A program made the translations under genes and the position numbers. From contig CAZLOS010000005.1 of the NCBI GenBank assembly GCA_964561215.1, forward strand, positions 53,073-117,072: a stretch of 64,000 nt of DNA, read 5' to 3'. This document shows positions 42,670 through 50,447 of the stretch, piece after piece (the first letter of the stretch is position 1; the number at the start of each line of letters is the position of its first letter). The notes under the pieces were generated by a model. It saw nothing but the letters and a program-made list of their open reading frames with translations. It was not told the origin of the DNA and made no database searches. This DNA comes from JAJFUV01 sp964561215. Its GTDB lineage: Bacteria > Acidobacteriota > Terriglobia > Bryobacterales > Bryobacteraceae.

Positions 42670-43539
42670 CTACATCACAATCTTGTTGAGCGGATACTCG
42701 ACGATGCCCTGCGCTCCGGCTTCCTTGAGACGCGGAATAAGAGCGCGCACAGTGGACTCTTCAAGGATGGTGTTGACGGCGACCCACTCCTCGTCGCTCA
42801 ACGTGGAGATAGTCGGATTCTTCAGGGCCGGCAGGACCCCCAGGACACGGGCCAGATCCGCGCGCGTGACGTTGAGCATCAGGCCGACCTTGCCCAGCGC
42901 GTTGATGGCGCCTTCGAGAAGCATGCTGATATCGCCCAGCTTGCGGCGTTTCCATTCGTCTTTCCACGCATCGACGTTGGCGATCAACTGCGTGTTGGAC
43001 TCGAGGACCGTCTCGATGATGCGTAGCTTGTTGGCGCGCAGCGAAGAGCCGGTTTCGGTTACTTCAACAATGGCGTCGGCCAGTTCTGGAGGCTTCACTT
43101 CGGTGGCGCCCCAGGAGAACTCGACCTTGGCCTTCACGTTGTTCGCGGCCAGGTAGCGCTTGGTGGTGGCCACCAACTCCGTGGCCACGGTCTTGCCTTC
43201 GAGGTCTTTCACCGAGTGGCACGGGGAAGCCTGGGGTACGGCCAGCACCCAGCGCACCTTGCCGAAACTCTGCTTCGCGTAAATGAGGTTGCAGACAGTT
43301 TCGACGTTGGCTTCGCATTCTTCCACCCAGTCGCGACCGGTGAGGCCGGCGTCGAGGACGCCGTCTTCGACGTAACGCGCCATTTCCTGCGCGCGGATGA
43401 GCATGCACTCGATTTCCGGGTCGTCGATCGACGGGAAATAACTGCGGCTGGACGTGGTGATGTGGAAGCCGGCGCGGCGGAACAGATCGATAGTGGCGTT
43501 TTCGAGGCTGCCTTTGGGAATGCCAAGTTTGAGTATCAC
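42670..43539 (-). CDS. hisG: ATP phosphoribosyltransferase HisG, long form
   Basis: HisG catalyses the first, feedback-controlled step. The 289-residue protein starts LKLGIPKGSLENATIDLFRR and has the PRPP site YVEDGVLDAGLTGRDWVEEC region plus IVEVTETGSSLRANKLRIIE. A C-terminal domain of about 75 residues (about 210-289) corresponds to the histidine-binding ACT-like domain of the long form, so no HisZ is needed. It overlaps hisI by 4 bp. Confidence 0.95.
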   Translation of the reverse strand: MILKLGIPKGSLENATIDLFRRAGFHITTSSRSYFPSIDDPEIECMLIRAQEMARYVEDGVLDAGLTGRDWVEECEANVETVCNLIYAKQSFGKVRWVLAVPQASPCHSVKDLEGKTVATELVATTKRYLAANNVKAKVEFSWGATEVKPPELADAIVEVTETGSSLRANKLRIIETVLESNTQLIANVDAWKDEWKRRKLGDISMLLEGAINALGKVGLMLNVTRADLARVLGVLPALKNPTISTLSDEEWVAVNTILEESTVRALIPRLKEAGAQGIVEYPLNKIVM

Positions 43540-43916
43540 GATTTGCTCCCGTAAACCTGATCAGGATCGTAAGCGCGTTTGTCGGTGACCACCCACTCGT
43601 CGCCGGCAAGGCGGCGGAAGAAGCAGCTCTGGTAGCCCTCGTGGCAGACGCCGGGCCCGAGGGCCTCCACGCTTACCAGGACCGTGTCCTGGTCGCAATC
43701 GGTCCGGATCTCTTTTACTACGAGACGGTGCCCGGAACTTTCGCCCTTCATCCACAACTTGTTGCGCGTGCGGCTGTAAAAGGTCGCGAAGCCTGTTTCC
43801 ACTGTCTTGCGGAAGGCTTCGTCATTCATGAAGCCCACCATGAGAACACGGCCGGATTGGTGGTCCTGGATCACGGCGGGAACCAGCCCGCCGAACTTGT
43901 CGAAGTCGAGTTTCAT
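43536..43916 (-). CDS. hisI: Phosphoribosyl-AMP cyclohydrolase HisI
   Basis: A 126-residue Zn/Mg enzyme. It has VLMVGFMNDEAFRKTVETGF, TFYSRTRNKLWMKGESSGHR and the metal-binding TDCDQDTVLVSVEALGPGVC plus HEGYQSCFFRR. There is no fused HisE domain, and hisE is not found in the operon. ATG 43916 follows the intrinsic terminator of the leader region and is the natural start, since a longer frame would run backwards through that hairpin. First structural gene of the his operon. Confidence 0.96.
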   Translation of the reverse strand: MKLDFDKFGGLVPAVIQDHQSGRVLMVGFMNDEAFRKTVETGFATFYSRTRNKLWMKGESSGHRLVVKEIRTDCDQDTVLVSVEALGPGVCHEGYQSCFFRRLAGDEWVVTDKRAYDPDQVYGSKS

Positions 43917-43921
43917 AGCGA

Positions 43922-43957
43922 TAAATAACAAAAGCCCGCCTGGACTCCGGCGGGCTG
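43922..43957 (-). terminator. his-operon attenuator: intrinsic terminator
   Basis: On the transcribed (minus) strand AGCCCGCC (43956-43949) pairs with GGCGGGCT (43940-43933) across an 8-nt loop. The stem of eight perfect pairs is followed by a T-rich run (TTTTGTTATTT). It lies between the histidine leader peptide and hisI, about 6 nt before the hisI start codon. Nine bases, 43957-43949, are also complementary to 44004-43996 at the end of the leader peptide, forming the competing antiterminator. Confidence 0.9.
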
Positions 43958-43994
43958 CAAACACATTCATTTCCGATTCGTTTTCGCTTGCAGC

Positions 43995-44057
43995 TCAGCC
44001 CGCCACGGTGCGATGCCCGTGATGAAGGCTATGGTGGCTGGTATGAGCCAAGCGCAT
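43995..44057 (-). CDS. hisL: his operon leader peptide, 20 residues
   Basis: The short frame starts at ATG 44057 and stops at TGA 43995. Six of its 20 codons are His, at positions 5, 8, 9, 12, 13 and 15 (MRLAHTSHHSLHHGHR...). A ribosome stalled on these codons for lack of histidyl-tRNA would cover the upstream arms and allow the antiterminator to form. A weak pause-type hairpin CACGG/CCGTG (44021-44017 with 44008-44004) overlaps its end, and GGCGGGCTG (44004-43996) is the antiterminator arm. The ATG lies only 8 nt after the -10 element, so the message is nearly leaderless. Confidence 0.9.
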   Translation of the reverse strand: MRLAHTSHHSLHHGHRTVAG

Positions 44058-44065
44058 GAAACTTG

Positions 44066-44074
44066 AGTATACCA
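44066..44074 (-). promoter_or_regulatory. his operon promoter, extended -10
   Basis: On the minus strand TGGTATACT is an extended -10 element (TGnTATACT). It lies in the short gap between the stop of the upstream glycosidase gene (44083) and the leader peptide ATG (44057). Transcription would begin next to the leader ATG. No convincing -35 box is present, as expected for an extended -10. Confidence 0.7.
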
Positions 44075-44082
44075 GATGCCAC

Positions 44083-45888
44083 TTACCACGGGTGGACAAA
44101 TGTCTCCAGGCCGCGCTCCAGCTTCTCGATGGTATCCACATAAGAGCGGTCCGCCGCGGCCTGGCTGGCCGGCTCGAGAGTGGGCAATCTGCCGGCGGCC
44201 TGTAACTTCTTGCGGTCCTCCAGCGCTCGTTTGGCATCCGCGATCAGGCGCCGGTGCGCGGCCGGATAGTCTTCGCGCGGAGTAACGGGGAACGTGACGT
44301 CGCGGATCCTGCCGTTGCCCAACGCAATGAGGAGCCTGGCGTCCTCCGGCAGGTCCGCGTAGGGCAGTTCGATGGACGAAGGCGTGAAGCGCTTCCATTC
44401 CCGGCCGTTGATTTCCACCCGGTTCACGGGGCCCGAACCGAACGTGGCCAAGTACAAGCGTTTGGACCCGAACCGCGCGGGATCGAGTTGCTCGAGTTCG
44501 GTGATGCCCGAGGGAATGTGCGGCAGGATGGTTAGCGCATCGGCGCGGTAAAGGTACTCGAACAGCCCGCGGCGCAGCGCGGCGGGGATGGCGAAGGCAT
44601 CGTAGGTGATGTTGATGGGCTCCTTGGGCTGATAAACTTCGCTGCCGAAGTTGGTCAGGTTGTTGTCCAGGCGGAAGCGGCGGGCAAAGGTGAGGATCTG
44701 CTGCATGGACTTGCGCGCGTCGTCGTACTTGCCGAGCCGGTAATAGCCGAGCATCATGCGAGCCTCGCACGTGGACCAATGGCCGCCGTTCACCCAATGG
44801 CCGAAACGCCATAGGCCCTCGGGCTTCTCATAGGTGTCGTCCAGCGAGGGGTAGTTGGTGATGATGAGACCGTAAGGGCGCAGTTGCGGTATGGAGGCGA
44901 GCTTCGCATAGATCTTTGCGGCCCGGGCATCGTCGACCACGCGGAAGGCAATCGCGTCGTGGTTGGGCGCCGTCTCGAAATAACCGTGTTTCGGCGCGCC
45001 GAAGACGCCATGGCGCGTGCCGTCCGGATCGATGGATTTCACGAAGTAACCTTCGCGGGTCATGAGCCGCGGCAGGCCTTTGCGGGCCAGTTCGCGGCGC
45101 TGGGAGTAGAGGGCGGTCTTCCCGGCGTTGCCCGCCATCTTTTCGAGCTCGATGACGCGGTCGAGAGCGGCGATGTACGTGACCGACAGCCCGGCGAGAT
45201 ACGCCTTATCGTAAGTGCCGTCCGGCTTGTGGTAGCCGGCATAGCTGGGCGCCATCAGGTTCCCGGCGGGTCCCGCTAGGAAGAGGTTGTTTTTCGGATC
45301 ACGCCGCGTCTCGATGAAATTCACGGAACGCTCGAGCATGGGCAGGTAGCGGGCCAGCGCCTTCGTGTCGCGGCTGATGAGAAGCTCCTCCGCCTTGAGC
45401 ACCACGCCGGCGGCGGTGAACTCCATGCCCCAGTCGTGCATGTAGGCTTTGCCGTCGCCCTGCCGGTAAATGATGCAGCCCGGCGCGGCTGCGTCGCAGA
45501 GCGCGCCGTCCGGCGCCACCCAGTTGAGCTTGGTGATGGACGGGCAGCCGCCGCGCTTGCCGTCGCCCATCTGCTCGAACCACATCTCGTTCGAATTCCC
45601 GATGAAGCGCACGAAGGGCTCGCGCAGCAAAGGCAGCGAGGCGTACGTGGTGCCGTAGCTGTTCTGGATCCACCACATGTTCCAGGTAGGCCCCTCGTTC
45701 ATGCCGTTCCAGCGCGGCGCATAGAGCATAGAGAGGTTCTGGAACTCCGGGTCGGGCTCCATCATGCGCGCGGCGATGTCGAGCAGTTGCAGGTACTCGA
45801 CGTCGCCCTTGCCCCGGTAATGCTTGCCATCGAACGGCTGAGCCAGGGACAGGCCGGCCACGAATAGGGAGAGTAACAGGTGCTTCAT
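44083..45888 (-). CDS. Secreted six-hairpin (alpha/alpha) glycosidase-like protein
   Basis: The 601-residue protein has a signal peptide (KHLLLSLFVAGLSLAQ) and an alpha/alpha-toroid style: EGPTWNMWWIQNSYGTTYAS, KAYMHDWGMEFTAAGVVLKA, LWRFGHWVNGGHWSTCEARM, KEPINITYDAFAIPAALRRG. A C-terminal beta-sandwich part (RVEINGREWKRFTPSSIELP) follows. The acidic and aromatic pockets fit a glycoside hydrolase of the six-hairpin superfamily, but I cannot name the GH family. It is the last gene of a minus-strand trio (GH106-like remnant, Gfo/Idh, this gene), 18 nt after the oxidoreductase. Its stop is 9 nt from the his promoter. Confidence 0.8.
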   Translation of the reverse strand: MKHLLLSLFVAGLSLAQPFDGKHYRGKGDVEYLQLLDIAARMMEPDPEFQNLSMLYAPRWNGMNEGPTWNMWWIQNSYGTTYASLPLLREPFVRFIGNSNEMWFEQMGDGKRGGCPSITKLNWVAPDGALCDAAAPGCIIYRQGDGKAYMHDWGMEFTAAGVVLKAEELLISRDTKALARYLPMLERSVNFIETRRDPKNNLFLAGPAGNLMAPSYAGYHKPDGTYDKAYLAGLSVTYIAALDRVIELEKMAGNAGKTALYSQRRELARKGLPRLMTREGYFVKSIDPDGTRHGVFGAPKHGYFETAPNHDAIAFRVVDDARAAKIYAKLASIPQLRPYGLIITNYPSLDDTYEKPEGLWRFGHWVNGGHWSTCEARMMLGYYRLGKYDDARKSMQQILTFARRFRLDNNLTNFGSEVYQPKEPINITYDAFAIPAALRRGLFEYLYRADALTILPHIPSGITELEQLDPARFGSKRLYLATFGSGPVNRVEINGREWKRFTPSSIELPYADLPEDARLLIALGNGRIRDVTFPVTPREDYPAAHRRLIADAKRALEDRKKLQAAGRLPTLEPASQAAADRSYVDTIEKLERGLETFVHPW

Positions 45889-45906
45889 GGTGTGGAGTCC
45901 TCTATG

Positions 45907-46932
45907 TCACCGCATTTCGCACGCGCGGAGCAACGTCTCGTGCACGGCCAGATCCTCATCGAGCGTCACGCTGAGCGGCTTGCGGTTCGTGATGCAGTCG
46001 GCCAACTCCTGGAATTCGCCCTGGTGGCGGACGTAAGCCGGCATGCGAACCGTATTGCGGCCCGCCTTGAAAGGTCCGGCGGGCTTGGCAAGGTCGATGA
46101 CAAGCGCGGGCGGCTCGATCGGCGCAAGAATCGCGGTGCCATTCGAACCCGCCACCTCGATCGAACGGTGCAGGAAGGGATTCGGGCGCATGGAAGAACC
46201 ACTCACCACGCCGAGGGCGCCGGTCCATTCCAGCACGGCCAACGTATTGTCGTTCATCTTGTCGTCGAAGCCGCCGTCGGAATGAAGGAACGGCGTCACC
46301 TTCCGCGGACGCCCCATCAGGCGCACCAGGAAATCGATGACGTGACAGTTGAGATCGAACATGTGGCCGCCGCGGTAGAGCGCATAGTCGCGGCGCAATT
46401 CGGGCGTGAGGTTGATGTTCATCGAACCGCGCACGTAGTAGACCTTGCCCAGCCAGCCCTTGCGCACGGCTTCGATCACGGCGTTGGCGCCGGGATTCTG
46501 CCGCCACATATAGCCGACCTGCACGAGCAGGTTCTTGCGCCGCGCCAGAGCGACAATCTCGCGCATGCCCTTCATGTTGTCGGCGGGCGGCTTTTCGACG
46601 TGGACGTGCTTCGCGGCATGGAGCGCGGCCAGCGTGTCGCGCGCGTGATCTTTGGCTTGCGATTCGACGGCGATGGCCTGGATGCCGGCGTCACCTAGAA
46701 GCTGTTCGCGGGTGAGCAGGTGGACACCGAGCTTTTCGAGCGTGGCGCGGGTGGCCGGGTCGTCCTCGGCCACGCCCGCCAACTCGAAGCGCGGCGAGGC
46801 GAGCACCATCTTCACCTTCGTCGAACCGTGGGCGTGGCTCGCGCCGAGGAATCCGATCTTGACGCGGGGCGCGTCAGCGGCCGCGGCGGTGGCAAGCGCC
46901 GCGGGAATGAAGGCACGACGAGTAAGGGACAT
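45907..46932 (-). CDS. Gfo/Idh/MocA-family oxidoreductase, Tat-exported
   Basis: A 341-residue NAD(P)-dependent sugar or inositol oxidoreductase. A Tat-type signal SLTRRAFIPAALATAAAA precedes VKIGFLGASHAHGSTKVKMV (a Rossmann start altered from GxGxxG, here GASHAHGS). The hallmark HVHVEKPPADNMKGMREIVA with EKP follows, then LVQVGYMWRQNPGANAVIEA. The C-terminal alpha/beta domain has GGHMFDLNCHVIDFLVRLMG. The unusual SHAHG nucleotide-loop is typical of periplasmic members. It lies 13 nt downstream of the GH106-like gene. Confidence 0.88.
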   Translation of the reverse strand: MSLTRRAFIPAALATAAAADAPRVKIGFLGASHAHGSTKVKMVLASPRFELAGVAEDDPATRATLEKLGVHLLTREQLLGDAGIQAIAVESQAKDHARDTLAALHAAKHVHVEKPPADNMKGMREIVALARRKNLLVQVGYMWRQNPGANAVIEAVRKGWLGKVYYVRGSMNINLTPELRRDYALYRGGHMFDLNCHVIDFLVRLMGRPRKVTPFLHSDGGFDDKMNDNTLAVLEWTGALGVVSGSSMRPNPFLHRSIEVAGSNGTAILAPIEPPALVIDLAKPAGPFKAGRNTVRMPAYVRHQGEFQELADCITNRKPLSVTLDEDLAVHETLLRACEMR

Positions 46933-46945
46933 AACGATCAACCTG

Positions 46946-47830
46946 TCAGCGTATTACCAACTGTATCGGACCTAGCAGGCCGCTTGGGAGCGCCTCAACC
47001 AGATTCAGGTCCTGCATGTCGAAGCGGCGGCCATAACGCGGTACGAGCGCGCTGTAATCGAGTGGCGGCGCACCGGCCATCTGGTTCATGGCGGTGTTGG
47101 CCACTTCGATTCTAAAGTCGTTCGCACCGCTGCGCAGCAGGCCGCTCACGTAAATCACGGCCGCTTCTCGAACCGGCGCGGCGGGCGCGAGCATTGTGTC
47201 GGCCATCAAGCGCGAATGCAGGAGTTTTGAGAGCGTCGCGTCGTCTTCGGCAGGAATGGCCTCGACGCCATCCGGAACATGGCGCGTGGCCACGAGCACG
47301 CCGCCGCCAGAAAGGAACTCCTTGAGCCGGATCTTGGTTTCATCCGGCATTCGTACAACTCCGGGAAGCACAATTACCCGATAGCCGTGATCGCCGAATG
47401 TGACGCGCCCATTTTCGACGCGGAACCGGGCCGAAGCAAGGTCCGGTGTGATGTAAGGTCCGCCATAAGGCCATCCACTGCCCATGGTCATATCCACGCG
47501 CAAGCCTGGTTCTCCAGCCCTCTGCGCAGTGAAGCGCACGGCGTCGAGAAACTCCGTCTGCAGGTACGGGAGGTTCCTGATGCCCTTGGCGGGATCGTCG
47601 AGCGCGAGCGGGCAGACGGGCTGCACTTCAAACCCGCCGATTCCACCCGCCTTCATCGTGCGCATTTCGCGCTCAAGGCCGCTGTGCGTAACGGCGGGAC
47701 CGAACCACCACCAGCGCATCATGATCTTCGCTTCGGCGGGTGGCACCCGGAACGGTTCGCGCAGATCGGCTATTCCGGCGCGGACCAGCGCCGTGACTCC
47801 CAGTAGAAGGCAAACAGCGCGCAACGGCAT
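46946..47830 (-). CDS. GH106-like glycoside hydrolase, internally deleted (294 residues)
   Basis: A signal peptide (PLRAVCLLLGVTALVRAG) is followed by the start of a large GH106/alpha-L-rhamnosidase-type protein: FRVPPAEAKIMMRWWWFGPA, REMRTMKAGGIGGFEVQPVC and MTMGSGWPYGGPYITPDLAS. Normally about 450 more residues follow. Here the frame jumps to a late segment, FRVENGRVTFGDHGYRVIVL and EFLSGGGVLVATRHVP, and then to the C-terminal carbohydrate-binding part (VSGLLRSGANDFRIEVANTA, ALPSGLLGPIQLVIR). There is no stop or frameshift, so two in-frame deletions produced a 294-residue product from a roughly 900-residue ancestor. Catalysis is unlikely. TACAAT 8 nt upstream drives it. Confidence 0.7.
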   Translation of the reverse strand: MPLRAVCLLLGVTALVRAGIADLREPFRVPPAEAKIMMRWWWFGPAVTHSGLEREMRTMKAGGIGGFEVQPVCPLALDDPAKGIRNLPYLQTEFLDAVRFTAQRAGEPGLRVDMTMGSGWPYGGPYITPDLASARFRVENGRVTFGDHGYRVIVLPGVVRMPDETKIRLKEFLSGGGVLVATRHVPDGVEAIPAEDDATLSKLLHSRLMADTMLAPAAPVREAAVIYVSGLLRSGANDFRIEVANTAMNQMAGAPPLDYSALVPRYGRRFDMQDLNLVEALPSGLLGPIQLVIR

Positions 47831-47838
47831 ATCCTTGG

Positions 47839-47863
47839 ATTGTATTGCCTCACCGCACATAAT
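47839..47863. promoter_or_regulatory. Divergent promoter pair of the carbohydrate locus
   Basis: Only 42 bp separate the two start codons. TACAAT on the minus strand (47844-47839) lies 8 nt before ATG 47830; CATAAT on the plus strand (47858-47863) lies 9 nt before ATG 47873. The two arms therefore share one tiny control region. Confidence 0.5.
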
Positions 47864-47872
47864 GAATAGGTC

Positions 47873-50434
47873 ATGAAACGGCTTTTGCTGGCAATTCTCG
47901 CGATGGCGTGGGCGGCCTCGGCCGCTCCGCAATGGATCTGGTCCGACCCGGCCGACCCGGCTCCCAAGAACCGGTTTACGTATTTCCGCAAGGTGGTCGC
48001 GCTGCGCAGCGTGCCGAAGGAGGCCACCCTGCTGGTGGCGGCGGATTCGAACGCCTGGGTGTGGATCAACGGACATGTGGTGCGGCGCAAGGTGACGCGT
48101 TATCACGAGGACAAGATCACGGCCGAGCGCATCGACGCCGCGCCCTATCTGCGCGTTGGGAAGAACGCTATCGTCGTGCTGCATCACAATTGGGGCAACA
48201 TCATCACCTTTCAGCGCAACGCAAACAAGCACGCCGGCCTGTGGGTGGGCGGCGCAGCCGAGAGCGACGCAAGCTGGCGGTGGATGGTCGCACCGGAGTT
48301 TCTGGCGCACGAGCGTCGCATCCTGGGTGTGAATACGCACCAGCGGATCCGCTACCCGGTGGTGATCGACGCGAGGAAGCGCCTGGGCGGCGATGTGCAC
48401 AGCCCGGGGTTCGACGATCGGGCCTGGAAGCCCGCCGTGGTGGTCGCGAACGGTCCCTGGCCGGCAACGCCGGCGGTGGTGGAGACCGAACCGCAGCGCG
48501 AGTACGCCGTCCAGCCATCCGGTATTGTTGCGGCCGGAAGCGTCGCGCAAGCCGAACCCATTTCGGGCGATCCCCTTTCTATGGCCAGGGCGATCCGGCT
48601 GGCCAAGGTCGCGCCCGAACCGGCGCTTACGACAGCCGCCGCAAAACTCATCGCAGGCAAACCGGTGGTAATCAGCGGGCGGGCCGGCGAAACCAAGTAT
48701 CTGACGCTGGACTTTCACCGGCCTGTACATGGTTTTCCGTTCCTATCGCTGGATGCGGCGGCCGGCAATATCATCGACCTCGGCTATGGCGAACTGTCCT
48801 ACTCGCAATATTCGGGTAAGCTGCATGTCACGGAAGACGGGTGGCTGAATCCGGAAGGCGTGGTGGGGCCGGGTTACGCGGACCGCTACATCACGAGCGC
48901 GGGTGCGCAGTCCGCGACTCTTCCGGATGAGCGCACGGCGCGGTGGATCGCCGTACACATTCACTTCAAGGAAACCGGCACGGTGAGGATCCGCGACTTG
49001 GGGATGATCAAGTCGCAGTACCCGCTGCGCTGGCTGGGCAGCTTTTCCTGCGGCGACGAGCAGATCGACCAGATCGTAAGGCTGTCCCTGATCTACGCCG
49101 AAATCACCATGAGCGATGGTTACGTGGACACGCCGGGCCGCGAGGACGGCGAGTGGATCGAGGACGCGCGCGTGAGGGCGGTGATCGCCTCCCGCTGGTC
49201 GGCTGACACGCGCTTGCGGCGGTCGATGATCCGCTTGTATGCGGAGAGCCAGCGTGAAGACGGCGGATTCCACGCGTTCCCGCCGAGTAACTACCCCGCG
49301 TATCCGGTCGGCTACGACTGGGCGGTGCAGTGGACCGCCATGCTCTACGACGATTACACATGGACGGCCGACAAGGATTTCGCCCGGCGCTACTTCCCGG
49401 CGCTGGAGAAGTTCTGGGCCAATGCGCTCGCACACGTGGGCGAGGACGGCGTCTGGCGAACGAGCCGCTTGTTTGCCGACATCCGCGTGGGTCTGCACCC
49501 GAAGGGCGACGAGCAGTCCAGCGGCATTGTGACTCCCTTCATGATCGAGCGGCTGCGCTTGTCGGCGGATTTGGCCGAGGCCATCGGCGAAAAGGAACGC
49601 GCGGCCAACTGGCGCTCGCAAGCGGAGAAGATGACCGCCGCCTTCCGAAAGTTCCACATCGTTCCCGCGCAGGGCGCGACGCCGGCGCATGTGGGTGACC
49701 GGCTGGATACCAACGACGCCACGCTCGAACGCGGCTACAGTCAAGCCGGGCAGATCAATGCACTGCTGGCAGGCATGGCTACCTGCGCTGAATTCCGCGC
49801 CAATATCGACTACGCCTTCACCACGCCGGACGGCGCTCCGTCACCCGGCGTGACGCGCTGGAATAATCCGACGTTCGGCTATCGCGCGCTGCGCATGCTC
49901 TCCGATTGCGGGCTCGCCGCCCGCGCCGTGGCTCATTTGAAGGATCGCTACGCGCCATATCTCGCGGCCAACCCGCGCAACCGGGTCCCGATCAAGTTGC
50001 AGGGCCCTTACGGAGGGCCGCTGCCGGAGTACTGGGTGAGCCGTGAGGATCTTGGGCTGAAAGAGGGCGAGGTGGACCCGGCCCAACCCGGCGACGAGAC
50101 GGGTTCGCACGGTTGGGGCGCAGTGCCCCTGCTGTGGCTGCACGACACGCTGCTGGGAGTGCGGATCCTGGAAGCCGGTGGCGCGAAAATCCGAATCGCG
50201 CCGCAGACCGGCGGGCTGCCGTTTGTCGCAGGCCACACGATGACGCCGAAGGGACTCGTCTACGTGCACTGGGACCCGCGCACGTGGCGCCTGGAAACCG
50301 TCCTTCCCGAAGGCGTCGATGCCGAGATCGTGGTTCCTACACCGGACGGCAAGGCGCGTACATACCACGCCGCGCAGCCGGGAGTTCACGTCTTCAACGT
50401 GACCTCGCAATCCGGCGCGCGCCAACTGATGTGA
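47873..50434 (+). CDS. Alpha-L-rhamnosidase, GH78 family, secreted
   Basis: Cleaves terminal alpha-L-rhamnose from glycans. The 853 residues start with a signal peptide (KRLLLAILAMAWAASAA). Beta-sandwich modules typical of GH78 follow (APQWIWSDPADPAPKNRFTY, DSNAWVWINGHVVRRK). The alpha/alpha barrel from about residue 390 has DTPGREDGEWIEDARVRAVI near 420-435 with the catalytic acidic residues, and GYDWAVQWTAMLYDDYTWTA. A C-terminal sandwich has DETGSHGWGAVPLLWLHDTL and PQTGGLPFVAGHTMTPKGLV. Length is at the lower end for GH78. First gene of the plus-strand arm; GTG/ATG-linked to the next gene 13 nt away. Confidence 0.88.
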   Translation: MKRLLLAILAMAWAASAAPQWIWSDPADPAPKNRFTYFRKVVALRSVPKEATLLVAADSNAWVWINGHVVRRKVTRYHEDKITAERIDAAPYLRVGKNAIVVLHHNWGNIITFQRNANKHAGLWVGGAAESDASWRWMVAPEFLAHERRILGVNTHQRIRYPVVIDARKRLGGDVHSPGFDDRAWKPAVVVANGPWPATPAVVETEPQREYAVQPSGIVAAGSVAQAEPISGDPLSMARAIRLAKVAPEPALTTAAAKLIAGKPVVISGRAGETKYLTLDFHRPVHGFPFLSLDAAAGNIIDLGYGELSYSQYSGKLHVTEDGWLNPEGVVGPGYADRYITSAGAQSATLPDERTARWIAVHIHFKETGTVRIRDLGMIKSQYPLRWLGSFSCGDEQIDQIVRLSLIYAEITMSDGYVDTPGREDGEWIEDARVRAVIASRWSADTRLRRSMIRLYAESQREDGGFHAFPPSNYPAYPVGYDWAVQWTAMLYDDYTWTADKDFARRYFPALEKFWANALAHVGEDGVWRTSRLFADIRVGLHPKGDEQSSGIVTPFMIERLRLSADLAEAIGEKERAANWRSQAEKMTAAFRKFHIVPAQGATPAHVGDRLDTNDATLERGYSQAGQINALLAGMATCAEFRANIDYAFTTPDGAPSPGVTRWNNPTFGYRALRMLSDCGLAARAVAHLKDRYAPYLAANPRNRVPIKLQGPYGGPLPEYWVSREDLGLKEGEVDPAQPGDETGSHGWGAVPLLWLHDTLLGVRILEAGGAKIRIAPQTGGLPFVAGHTMTPKGLVYVHWDPRTWRLETVLPEGVDAEIVVPTPDGKARTYHAAQPGVHVFNVTSQSGARQLM

Positions 50435-50447
50435 TAGGGTGACTCCA

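Noticed and set aside
43995..44237. 80-codon minus-strand frame containing the His-rich end
   Set aside because: Its upstream part lies inside the neighbouring glycosidase gene and before the his promoter; only the last 20 codons from ATG 44057 are transcribed as the leader.
46946..48730. A longer GH106-like frame reaching into the GH78 gene
   Set aside because: The added N-terminus is antisense of GH78; the signal peptide and promoter place the start at 47830.
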